64,000 bases of DNA from assembly GCA_026647215.1 (NCBI GenBank), contig JAPKHC010000002.1:1-64000 (forward strand), read 5' to 3'. The notes under the pieces are model-generated. The model saw only the letters and a list, made by a program, of their open reading frames with translations, made no database searches and had not been told where the DNA came from. Shown here piece after piece: positions 56,172 to 64,000 of this stretch. The stretch's first letter is position 1; the number at the start of each line of letters is the position of its first letter. The stretch is from F1-120-MAGs118 sp013360535. GTDB taxonomy: Bacteria; Planctomycetota; UBA1135; GCA-002686595. Position numbers and translations under genes: made by a program.

Positions 56172-58277
56172 ATGTTCCCCGATCGCCTCGCACGTTCGGT
56201 CGTCCTGATGCTCGCGCTCGCGCTCGGGCCCACGCCGGCCTTCGCCGCACGGCTCGCGCACGGCGCCAACTATGTGCCGGGCAGCGGGACCAATCCCGGT
56301 CCGGGCGACACCGTCCCCGCACCGCCTCCGGGAGCGGGACAGCCGCCGTCGTTCACGCCCGGAACTCCGGGCAGCGGCGCGCCCGGCCACGCGGCTCCGC
56401 CCGTGCCGGGGCAACCGAGCACGCCCGCGCCTTCGGGGCCGGTGACTCCGACGCCGACGGGACCGCAAACGCCGTGGGGAACCGGCTCGCCCTCGTCGCT
56501 GAACGAGCTCGACGCCGCCAGCTGGGAGTTGTGGTGGAACTACGAGCGCCACCACTGGCTCACGTTGCGCGCGCGCTACGCACGGCGCTTCGAGGTGACG
56601 ACCGGCAGCGACGAGTTCTTCATCGGGCGCGGTGCGGCCGCGGACACGCTCGCTCCGTCGCGCGAGAAGCTGGCGCAGGAGGTCGTGCCGACGCTGGTCG
56701 AGATGCTCGCGGGCTCCGGCGACGTGCTCGACGCCGCGGTGATCGCGCTCGCGAAGAGCGCCAAGGCCTGCGAGGCGGCGGGCGTCGACGCGCGCAAGCA
56801 CTTGCTCGACAGCCTGCGAAGCCCGAATCCGCAGATCGGTGAGGCGAGCGCTTACGGCCTCGGCATGTTGCGCGAGGTCGATGTGCTCGCCACCCTGCTC
56901 GCGGGCGACACGAACAAGTTGCGCGCGTTGCACGGTGTGGAGCTCGGTGGCGCAGTCCCCTATCGCCTGCGTGCGGCTGCGGCCTATTCGCTCGGGGCCG
57001 CCGCGCCGCAGCTCGACCTCTACCGTCAGTTGCGAACGGCGAACGTGCTGCGCGACGCGCTCGGCCGCGAGTGCGACGATGGCGGCAGTGTCGAAGTCGC
57101 GGCGGCCTGCGCCCTCGCGCTCGGTGCTCTCGAGCTGCCTTCGAGCGGCGCGACGGCCCTTCCGGCCGAGCTCCCGAACACGCTCGGCACACGCGAGCAC
57201 CTGATCGCGGCGCTGGGCGGCGTCGCACGCAATCCGCGAAACGATGCGCGAGTGCGGGCGCAGGCCGCGGCGGCGCAGCTGCGCCAGGTCGGTCGGCTCG
57301 CGCCGGATTCCGCCCTGCGCGCCGCTCTCGCCGAGCCGTGGCTCGAGTACCTCGCCGAGCGCGAGGCCGACACGCTCGTGCGCCGATCGGTCGTCGCGGC
57401 CATGCCGTGGCTCGCAAGCGGCGCCGAAGAGTCCGACCGCCGCCTCGCGGAGGTGCTCTACGGCGTCTCTCGCTCGGTCGCCGACGCCGCGACGCGGGCG
57501 CGCGCGCTGATCGCGCTCGGCGAGATCGGAGGCCTGTCGCGCGGGCCGGCGAACAAGGGCTCGGCGATCGCGAGCCTGGCCGAGGTTCTCGAGCGAGGCC
57601 CGTCGCAGCTGCGGCCTTGGGCGGCGCTCGCGCTCGGCCTCGCGCAGCGCACTCGAGTGCAGGGCCAGCTGGAGCGCGCGCCCGACGTGAGCGTGCTGTT
57701 GCGCGCGAGCTTCCGGGAGTCGCGCTCGCCCTACACCGTCGGCGCGCTCGCGCTCGCGCTCGGCCTCGACGGCGCGCCAGAAAATGCGGAGCTGCTCTCC
57801 GAACGGCTCGCCGACACTTCGGACCCGGCCGTGCGTGGCTACCTGTGCCTGGGGCTCGGGCTCGTCGACGCGCGCACGCACGGCGACCAGATCCTCGGCA
57901 TCGTGCGCGCCTCGCGCGCCCAGCCGGCCGTGCTGGCTTCGGCTTCGCTCGCGCTGGGCCTGCTGGCGCGCAAGGACGCCGTGGCGGAGCTCGTGAAGCT
58001 CTTCACCGGCTCGAACAGCCAGACCACACAAGCCGGACTCGCGCAGGCGCTCGGCCTGATCGGTGACGTCGGTGCCATCGGAGCGCTGTCGAGCTTCGCC
58101 CGCGACGCGCAGCGCCCGGCGCTCGCGCGCGCCTTCGCCGTGGTCGCGCTCGGCGGCATCGCGAGCGACTTCGAGCTGCCTTGGAACCACGCGCTCGCTC
58201 GCCGCGTCGACTACCTGAGCGGCCTGGCGGTGTTCGCGTCACCGCTCGACGGCCGCGGCGTGCTCGACATCCTCTAA
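56172..58277 (+). CDS. Exported HEAT-like repeat protein with Pro-rich linker
   Basis: A 701-residue protein. A signal peptide (LMLALALGPTPAFA) is followed by a Pro/Gly/Thr-rich low-complexity linker (about 40-110), then alpha-helical repeats over residues 160-690 with many HEAT-like LASASLALGLLARKDAVAEL and AALALGLAQ units. No enzymatic motif is seen; the repeats suggest a periplasmic or cell-wall scaffold. Its stop overlaps the convergent synthase-like gene by four bases (CTAA). It is separate from the HEAT-like gene at 15999. Confidence 0.8.
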   Translation: MFPDRLARSVVLMLALALGPTPAFAARLAHGANYVPGSGTNPGPGDTVPAPPPGAGQPPSFTPGTPGSGAPGHAAPPVPGQPSTPAPSGPVTPTPTGPQTPWGTGSPSSLNELDAASWELWWNYERHHWLTLRARYARRFEVTTGSDEFFIGRGAAADTLAPSREKLAQEVVPTLVEMLAGSGDVLDAAVIALAKSAKACEAAGVDARKHLLDSLRSPNPQIGEASAYGLGMLREVDVLATLLAGDTNKLRALHGVELGGAVPYRLRAAAAYSLGAAAPQLDLYRQLRTANVLRDALGRECDDGGSVEVAAACALALGALELPSSGATALPAELPNTLGTREHLIAALGGVARNPRNDARVRAQAAAAQLRQVGRLAPDSALRAALAEPWLEYLAEREADTLVRRSVVAAMPWLASGAEESDRRLAEVLYGVSRSVADAATRARALIALGEIGGLSRGPANKGSAIASLAEVLERGPSQLRPWAALALGLAQRTRVQGQLERAPDVSVLLRASFRESRSPYTVGALALALGLDGAPENAELLSERLADTSDPAVRGYLCLGLGLVDARTHGDQILGIVRASRAQPAVLASASLALGLLARKDAVAELVKLFTGSNSQTTQAGLAQALGLIGDVGAIGALSSFARDAQRPALARAFAVVALGGIASDFELPWNHALARRVDYLSGLAVFASPLDGRGVLDIL

Positions 58278-60877
58278 CGCCTCCGCAGCAGCTCCGCGGG
58301 CAGGCCGAGCGAGAGGCAGCGCTGGCCAGCCGGAGTCTCGGCGATGCGTGGACAGGTCGTCACGGCGCGCTCGGAGGCCTTGCGCGCCGCGGGTTCGTTG
58401 CCCCCAGCCCACAACGCCAGCGCGACGTAGGCGTGGACGTCGCCACGCTCGGGTCGCAGCTCTGCGGACCGCAAGAGCGCCGCGAGCGCCCCGCGGGTGT
58501 CGCCGCCCGTGAGCGCCGCGATGCCGCTGCGCAACCCGAACAGGAACTCGACCTCGTCGACGAAGGCGCGCACCTCCGCATCGCTGCGTTGGGCCGCGGG
58601 AATCGTCTCGAGGTTGAGCAGGGCGCGCTCGCGTGCGGCTTCCGGGGTCATCGTGCGCCGGCGCAGCTCGACCTCGGCCCACGCTTGCGCGATGCGTGCC
58701 TCACGCAGGCTCGCGAGCGCCGCGTCCTTCGCTCCGCCCCAGGGGAGCGGCGAGCGGAGTTGCTCGAGCTTCTCGAGGTTCTGCGGCAGCCATTCCAGCA
58801 CGGCGAGTCCCCGTGGCTTGCGGCGCCACGCGATCCAAGGGTCCTCGTCCGAGAGCGTGCGGGTCGGCGCCGGGAAGCCCGCGAGCGAGCCGACGTGCCG
58901 CGAGGCGAGCCCATCGACGTCGGCGAGGCCGAGCTCGGCCAGCGCAGCGCGGCATTCCGGGTTCAGCCCCTCCAGACGCGCTGCATCGACGGAGAGCTCC
59001 CGCTCCGACCCGATCAGCACGACCTGCGTGCCGAACAGCCACGCGTCGGCGTGCTCGAACGACGACGCGAACGCGTACAGCAGCGCATCGAAGGTCTCGG
59101 GCGCGAGCGCGTGTGGCGGAATCCACTGGCACAGGATTCCACCGGGTTGGAGCGCGCGTTTCGCGGTGGCGTAGAACTCCGGCGTGTAGAGGTAGACGCC
59201 AAACGGCGAGTCGGGGAGCAGCGGCTCCATCGTGACGACGTCGTACTGCCCTTCCGAGCGTGCGAGCGTGCGCCGGCCGTCGTCGAGCCGAACGGACACG
59301 AGGGAATCCGAATCGAAAGCGCCGCGGTTCACGTCGCGGAACCACTCACTCGCGTCGACCACGGCCTTGGAAATCTCGAGCACGTGGATCGCATCGATCC
59401 CGTCGTGCAGCGACACGGCGCCCAACGTGGTGCCCGTGCCGAGCGCGAGCACCGCGACGCGGCGGGGCTCGGGATGCAGCAACACGGGCAGCGCCCCAAG
59501 CGCGCGCATGTAGCGGTAGTCCGGGCCCGTTCCCGCAGCGCGGAACTGGTCGGTGAGCAGCGTGCGCTCGCCGAGCACGCCGTCGTCGACGACCGCGACG
59601 GAAAAATGCTCGTCCTCGCGGAAGGAGAGCAGCTGCAAGGCCGGATCGACGAGCTTGGGACTGGCGAGCGCCGGCGCGGGCGAACGGAACGCGACGACGC
59701 CGAGCACGCTGCAAGCCACCACGCTCGCGAGCACGCTCTTCCATTCGCGCCGCGGCACGAGCAGCACGATCGCCGAAAGCGCCGCGCAGCCACACAGGAG
59801 GCCGAGCGTCCCGGCGATGCCCCACTGCGGGACGAACCACGCATGCAGCAGCGGTCCCGCGAGCAGCGCTCCGCCCACCTCGTAGCCGAGCAGGTTCCCG
59901 AGCCTTGCCCCTGCCTCACCCGGCGCGTTCGCGTGCAGCAACGGCAGCACGGCGCCAAACGGCGCGAGGGTCGGCACGACGAGCACCGCCGTGGTGGCGA
60001 CATCGCCGCTCGCCAGCGCCCAAGCGAGCGTTTTCGCCGCAAAAAGCGGCCACAACGATGCCGCCGCGCACAGCACGAGCCAGCCCGCGAGCACTCCGTT
60101 TCCCTTCGGCACGAAGCGCGACACCACGGCGCCGAGCGCGAGCGCGAGCAGCGAGAGCGCCACCACGAGCGTCAGGTGGGTCGACTCGGACCCGATCCAC
60201 ATCACCGCGACGCGCGCGCAGATCCACTCGAGCCCGAGCATCCACAGCGTCGTCGCCGCGACCACGACCGCGACCGCACTCACCTTCCGCGAGCCGGTCT
60301 CCTTCGCCTGCGCCCGCAACGTGACGCCGCGCGACGCGAGGCTCGCTCCCACGAAGGCGAGGATCGACGCCACGCTCGCGACGCCGAGCGCGAGCGGCCT
60401 CCCGCCGGTGGCGACGCACTCGAACCCGATGCCCCACGCCCCGAGCAGCGCTCCGAGCAAGTTGGCCGCGTAGATCGAGCCCAGCCGCGTGTTCTCGCGT
60501 TGCGCCGCGTGCGAACGCACGGCCACCGGAAGCAGCATCCCCGACGGGAACGCCACGCACACCAGCGCCAGCCACGCCATCAGCGGCGCGAGCGACGGCG
60601 GAACCACTGCACGCAGGCCGACGGCGAGCGCGATTCCGAACGCGAGCGCCGCGGCTCCCGTGAGCGCCGCGCGCGCCGGATTCGCTCTCCCACGCCCGGC
60701 GCTCGCGGCCCCGAGTGCCCAGCCGATCACGTACGCCGCCGGACCGTAAGCCGCGGCCGACGACTGCCCCGCGTCGAGCCCCGCCCGCGCGAGGAACACG
60801 GCCTGCAGGCCCATGCCTCCCGCACCGGCGAGCGCCGCCGCCACGTGCAGGCCCGCGCTGCGTCCGAGCCCGGCCAT
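58274..60877 (-). CDS. Membrane spermidine synthase-like protein
   Basis: An 867-residue protein. The N-terminal half has about ten to twelve hydrophobic helices (MFS-like spermidine synthase transporter part). Residues 440-690 contain a spermidine-synthase-like methyltransferase fold: VAVLALGTGTTLGAVSLHDG, HVLEISKAVVDAS and the DVVTMEPLLPDSPFG segment. The C-terminal 150 residues are helical with TPR-like features. Polyamine synthase activity is doubtful because the known catalytic gatekeeper residues are not clear. Similar multi-domain proteins are frequent in Planctomycetota and Myxococcota; function is unknown. Confidence 0.82.
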   Translation of the reverse strand: MAGLGRSAGLHVAAALAGAGGMGLQAVFLARAGLDAGQSSAAAYGPAAYVIGWALGAASAGRGRANPARAALTGAAALAFGIALAVGLRAVVPPSLAPLMAWLALVCVAFPSGMLLPVAVRSHAAQRENTRLGSIYAANLLGALLGAWGIGFECVATGGRPLALGVASVASILAFVGASLASRGVTLRAQAKETGSRKVSAVAVVVAATTLWMLGLEWICARVAVMWIGSESTHLTLVVALSLLALALGAVVSRFVPKGNGVLAGWLVLCAAASLWPLFAAKTLAWALASGDVATTAVLVVPTLAPFGAVLPLLHANAPGEAGARLGNLLGYEVGGALLAGPLLHAWFVPQWGIAGTLGLLCGCAALSAIVLLVPRREWKSVLASVVACSVLGVVAFRSPAPALASPKLVDPALQLLSFREDEHFSVAVVDDGVLGERTLLTDQFRAAGTGPDYRYMRALGALPVLLHPEPRRVAVLALGTGTTLGAVSLHDGIDAIHVLEISKAVVDASEWFRDVNRGAFDSDSLVSVRLDDGRRTLARSEGQYDVVTMEPLLPDSPFGVYLYTPEFYATAKRALQPGGILCQWIPPHALAPETFDALLYAFASSFEHADAWLFGTQVVLIGSERELSVDAARLEGLNPECRAALAELGLADVDGLASRHVGSLAGFPAPTRTLSDEDPWIAWRRKPRGLAVLEWLPQNLEKLEQLRSPLPWGGAKDAALASLREARIAQAWAEVELRRRTMTPEAARERALLNLETIPAAQRSDAEVRAFVDEVEFLFGLRSGIAALTGGDTRGALAALLRSAELRPERGDVHAYVALALWAGGNEPAARKASERAVTTCPRIAETPAGQRCLSLGLPAELLRRR

Positions 60878-60887
60878 CGGCGCTTCG

Positions 60888-61367
60888 TCAGCGGCGGGTC
60901 GACGCTTCGCTCGAGGCGAGCGTTTCCCAAGCCGCGGCCGCAGTCGTCGAAGCGATCAGCGCCTCGCGCACGCGCTCCACGCCCAGCACCCGCGCCACGT
61001 CCGCGAGCGTGCGGATGTGCAGCAATTTCTGCGAGCGCGGGATCACGAGCAGCACGACCAGCCGCGTCGGCTGGCCATCGATGCTCTCGAACTTGAGCCC
61101 TTCGGGCCGCGACAGGATGCCCATGCAGGCGACGACCCGCTCGGTCTCGGCCACCGCCGCGTGCGGGATCGCGATGCCGCGCTCCATCCCCGTCGACATC
61201 GACTTTTCGCGCGCGAGCACCTGCTCGAGCACGGGCGCGACCGCCTCCTTGGGGAGTCGCCCGCTGTCCGCCAGATGGGCGACGAGGCGCCGGATCGCAT
61301 CCCACTTGTCGGCCGGATCGAAGCCGACGAGGAGATCCCCCGGCGCGAAGAGCTGCCGCAGTTCCAT
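60888..61367 (-). CDS. ptsN: PTS EIIA-type protein (PtsN-like)
   Basis: A 159-residue EIIA domain of the mannitol/nitrogen class. The phosphorylated histidine is in RGIAIPHAAV (His69), with DKWDAIRRLVAHLADSGRL before it. In other bacteria PtsN receives phosphate from the nitrogen PTS (EINtr and NPr) and controls potassium and phosphate responses; no PTS partner is seen in the window. Ala-rich end (STTAAAAWETLASSE). Ends 10 bases upstream of the synthase-like gene start, same strand, so the two are probably co-transcribed, ptsN first. Confidence 0.88.
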   Translation of the reverse strand: MELRQLFAPGDLLVGFDPADKWDAIRRLVAHLADSGRLPKEAVAPVLEQVLAREKSMSTGMERGIAIPHAAVAETERVVACMGILSRPEGLKFESIDGQPTRLVVLLVIPRSQKLLHIRTLADVARVLGVERVREALIASTTAAAAWETLASSEASTRR

Positions 61368-61494
61368 AGGCCGCGGATCCTAACCCGGATCGGGGCTCCG
61401 CAGGCAAGCGGACGGGCTCATGGGAAGAAGCGCGAGTGTCGATCGTCCCTCCGTCCGACCCGCCAAGGCTCCCCCGGGAGCCCCCGCGCCACCT

Positions 61495-61523
61495 TTGACT
61501 GAGCCCCACCCGCTTCCTAGAGT
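61495..61523 (+). promoter_or_regulatory. Sigma-70-type promoter upstream of gspD
   Basis: -35 TTGACT (61495-61500) and -10 TAGAGT (61518-61523) are separated by 17 bases, the best-matching sigma-70 pair seen in this window. Transcription would start near 61530, about 35 bases before the ATG at 61566. Confidence 0.6.
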
Positions 61524-61565
61524 TCGAACCGCCCCGCCCCCGCGGCGCTAAGTTTGGCCCTTTCA

Positions 61566-64000
61566 ATGGGATACATCACCCCGATGAGCCGTCGTCCCGA
61601 GCTCTGCTCCCGCGTCCTGCTGCCCCTCGTGCTCGCTGCCCCTCTGGCCCTTTCGGCCCACGCCCAGCAGGGGTCGACCGAGGATCAGGACATCGCCGAC
61701 AAGAAGGCCCAGCAAGAGGCGGCCCAAAATGGTCAGGATGCCGAAGCCGCCAAGGCGGCTCAGGCGGAGCGGGATGCCCAGGCGGGGCGCGACGCGCAGG
61801 CCCGTCAGGCGGCGGCGGCCGCCGCTCGCCAGAATCAGGGCCAGAACCAAGGTCAGCCCGCGGGCCAGAACCAGCCCCAGAATCCGGGCAACCGCGCCGG
61901 CAACGCCCAGGGCAATCCGGCGCCGCAGCGCCCGCCCCCGACGATCACGCTGCCTTCGGGCGCGACCAGCGCCAACGGGACCACGCAGGGCGGGGCGAAT
62001 CCCGCGGCCAGCACGAGCGGCGGGAGCTCGGTGCAGGGCTCGATCCCCAAGATCCAGGAGTCGGGTGACTTCTACATCCTCAACCTCGACGAGGAGGGCG
62101 ACTCGATCGACCTGCTGTGGCTGACCAAGATGTGTCAGGTCGCCACCGGCAAGAACTTCAACTTCGACGACCAGGTGGTGAAGCCCGCGCTCACCAACGC
62201 CAAGGTCCGCATGTTCGGGGAGAAGAAGATCCCCAAGTCGGAGTTCTACGAGTTCTACCAGATCCTGATGTTCATCCACGGGTTCACGATCACCAAGGTC
62301 GGACCCGATCACCTCGCGGTGTACCTGATCCAGTCGGCGAACCCGCAGCAGGCCGCGAAGAACGTCATCAAGGACGACGCGATCTACGTGCTGCCGGACG
62401 AGCTCGACCGCTACGCCGACCAGGTCGCGACGCAGATCATGACCGTGCTGCACCTGCCGAACACGGACGTGCGCACGCTCGGCAGTTCGTTGCGCGGACT
62501 GAACCCCGGCAGCGAACAGGGCATCATGCCCGTCGCGAACACGCAGAGCGTCGTGCTGCGCGGCCTCGCGCCGTCGGTGGTCGCCACCGCGCGCATCCTG
62601 AAGCTCGTCGACGAGCTCGCCGGCAACGACACCGGCATCACGCCGATGTTCGAGGTCATCAAGCTCGAGTGGGCGGCGGCGGAGGACCTGTCCGACATCC
62701 TCGAGCAGCTGCTCGAGGCGCGCAAGCGCGAGGCGCAGACGCAGCGCCAGGCGAACCCGCAGGGCGCGACCGGCCAGATCAACAACGGCGGCGGCGAGTC
62801 GAAGATCCTCACCTACTCGCGCACGAACTCGCTGCTCGTGATGGCGCTTCCCGAGGACATGGCCGCGATCAAGGAACTGGTCGCGCGCCTCGACGTCGAG
62901 GTGGTCGAGCCCGAGCGCACGTACCACGTGTACGCGCTCGAGCACGTGCAGGCGAAGGACCTGTCGGAAGTGCTCGAGGACTTCATCCAGGGCGCCTCGC
63001 GCGTCCAGACCGGTGGCCAGGGCGGCAACCGCGCCGGCGCCGCTCCGGCCGCGCAGGGCATGACGAGCCGCGACAACGAGGTCGTGGTCGTGCCCGACGA
63101 GACGACCAACTCGCTGCTGATCGCCGCGAGCCGGCGTCGCTACGAGGAAGTGCTCGAGCTGATCCAGCGCCTCGACCGCCGTCAGGAGCAGGTGCTGATC
63201 GAGACCGCGCTGATCGAGCTGTCGGGCTCCGACACGCTCGACATCGGCGTCGAGCTCGGCGGCGCGGACCTGCCGGGCAGCGGCACGGGAAGCTTCGGGC
63301 TCACGAGCTTCGGCCTGTCGACCTTCTCCGACTCCGACGGCGACGGCGTGTTCGACCAGCGCATCCCCAACGACACGGCCCGCGGCATCACCGCCGGCCT
63401 GCTCGACGGCAACAACTTCAACCTGCCGGCGATGATCGTCGCGCTCAAGGGCCGCACGGACACCAACGTGCTCAACATCCCCAGCGTGCTCGTCACCAAC
63501 AACGGCAGCGCGACGGTCAAGACGCTCGACGAGCAGCCGACGACGCAGATCACCGCGACCGGCGTCGGTGGCCAGACCCAGCAGAACTTCAACGACTACC
63601 AGAAGGCCGGCATCACGATGGAGATCTCTCCGTCGATCTCGGCCTCGGGCTACCTGCGCCTGCAGGTCTCGCTCGAAGTCGCGACCTTCCAGGGCCAGGC
63701 GAGCGGCGCGATTCCCCCGCCGCGCATCACGCGCACGATCAACACGCAGGTCAACGTGCCCAACGGCGACACGATGGTCGTCGGCGGCATCATCGTCGAC
63801 AACAAGGTGCGCCAGCGCTCGATGGTGCCGTGGCTGGGCGACATTCCGCTGCTCGGTGCGCTCTTCCGGCGCGACACGGACACGGACAATCGCACGACGC
63901 TGTACTTCTTCGTGACGCCGCACATCCTGCGCGACGCCAACTTCGCCGACCTGTCCGAGATGAGCTACAAGATCAAGCTCGCGGCGGCGGAGCGCATCGA
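61566..64000 (+). CDS. gspD: Type II secretion/pilus secretin GspD-like (3' end beyond window)
   Basis: The first 811 codons of a secretin. A signal peptide (SRVLLPLVLAAPLALSAHAQ) precedes a Gln/Ala/Asn/Gly-rich low-complexity region (about 30-140), then N0/N1-N2-type modules (FYILNLDEEGDSIDLLWLTK, VPDETTNSLLIAASRRRYEE), and the secretin core with IETALIELS, NIPSVLVTNNG, GITMEISPSIS, VPNGDTMVVGGIIVD and the gate motif VPWLGDIPLLGALFRR. A loop SDSDGDGVFDQ inside the core is of calcium-binding type. It would form the outer-membrane channel for a type II or type IV pilus system. ATG 61566 or ATG 61584 may start it. The stop lies outside the window. Confidence 0.93.
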   Translation, partial: MGYITPMSRRPELCSRVLLPLVLAAPLALSAHAQQGSTEDQDIADKKAQQEAAQNGQDAEAAKAAQAERDAQAGRDAQARQAAAAAARQNQGQNQGQPAGQNQPQNPGNRAGNAQGNPAPQRPPPTITLPSGATSANGTTQGGANPAASTSGGSSVQGSIPKIQESGDFYILNLDEEGDSIDLLWLTKMCQVATGKNFNFDDQVVKPALTNAKVRMFGEKKIPKSEFYEFYQILMFIHGFTITKVGPDHLAVYLIQSANPQQAAKNVIKDDAIYVLPDELDRYADQVATQIMTVLHLPNTDVRTLGSSLRGLNPGSEQGIMPVANTQSVVLRGLAPSVVATARILKLVDELAGNDTGITPMFEVIKLEWAAAEDLSDILEQLLEARKREAQTQRQANPQGATGQINNGGGESKILTYSRTNSLLVMALPEDMAAIKELVARLDVEVVEPERTYHVYALEHVQAKDLSEVLEDFIQGASRVQTGGQGGNRAGAAPAAQGMTSRDNEVVVVPDETTNSLLIAASRRRYEEVLELIQRLDRRQEQVLIETALIELSGSDTLDIGVELGGADLPGSGTGSFGLTSFGLSTFSDSDGDGVFDQRIPNDTARGITAGLLDGNNFNLPAMIVALKGRTDTNVLNIPSVLVTNNGSATVKTLDEQPTTQITATGVGGQTQQNFNDYQKAGITMEISPSISASGYLRLQVSLEVATFQGQASGAIPPPRITRTINTQVNVPNGDTMVVGGIIVDNKVRQRSMVPWLGDIPLLGALFRRDTDTDNRTTLYFFVTPHILRDANFADLSEMSYKIKLAAAERI

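Noticed and set aside
54972..58190. 1072-residue minus-strand open frame
   Set aside because: Antisense to the phosphatase fusion and the HEAT-like gene; low-complexity Arg/Ala/Glu product.
61563..63923. 786-residue minus-strand open frame
   Set aside because: Antisense to the secretin gene, whose translation shows complete secretin motifs.

Overview
The window is very GC-rich and almost fully coding, with third codon positions dominated by G/C. Gene content points to a Gram-negative heterotroph, most likely a Planctomycetota member of the marine, secreted-repeat-rich type. The evidence is an archaeal/fungal-type aspartate-semialdehyde dehydrogenase, a Gld-like ABC cluster with a DUF4340 protein, an FHA-Ser/Thr kinase, pilin-like and secretin genes, a PHERSLV-type redoxin, and a large exported protein with calcium-binding DxDGDG repeats and a Cys-rich C-terminal module. 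This lineage assignment is inference; there is no rRNA or tRNA in the window to anchor it.

Layout. 1-2327: a partial gene end, a purine/pyrimidine-skewed gap, and a minus-strand polytopic membrane protein. 2430-4521: a TMTC-like membrane/TPR protein and a lipoprotein cytochrome c. 4529-7492: a cobalamin riboswitch controlling btuF-btuC-btuD, joined by 4-nt GTGA overlaps. 7548-11296: a secreted protein, an OsmC protein and a lipoprotein amidohydrolase. 11384-13211: an SDR oxidoreductase and asd. 13449-15932: a three-gene pilin-like cassette. 15999-18686: a HEAT-like exported protein and a four-S1-domain protein. 18739-22435: a FAD oxidoreductase-panB pair and a methyltransferase.

22479-27561 (minus): gap-pgk, rpe, accD and a thioredoxin-fold gene interrupted by an in-frame TGA exactly at the first cysteine of the CxxC motif. 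A hairpin with a GGUC loop lies 24 nt downstream. I read this as a probable selenoprotein (U-P-P-C redoxin), the most unusual item in the window.

27760-34850 (plus): a tightly packed run tilS-yggS-FHA kinase-DUF167-PNP-like-purN. 34940-39586: a tandem universal stress protein converging on a MrfA/MrfB (YprA/YprB) DNA-repair pair. 39697-44962: a Gld-like ABC exporter operon. 45152-47062: a stand-alone dnaK. 47380-50799: the repeat protein, with 14 exact 99-bp units. 50907-54950: an exported carboxypeptidase-regulatory-like protein and an NtrB/NtrC-like two-component pair. 55023-56078: a fusion of a degenerate Sua5/YrdC domain with a YwlE-type arginine phosphatase domain. 56172-61367: a HEAT-like exported protein, a membrane spermidine-synthase-like protein and a PtsN-like EIIA. 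61566-64000: a secretin (GspD-like) that runs off the end.

No CRISPR array, insertion sequence, prophage, tRNA or rRNA was seen. The many long open frames antisense to real genes are GC-skew artefacts.
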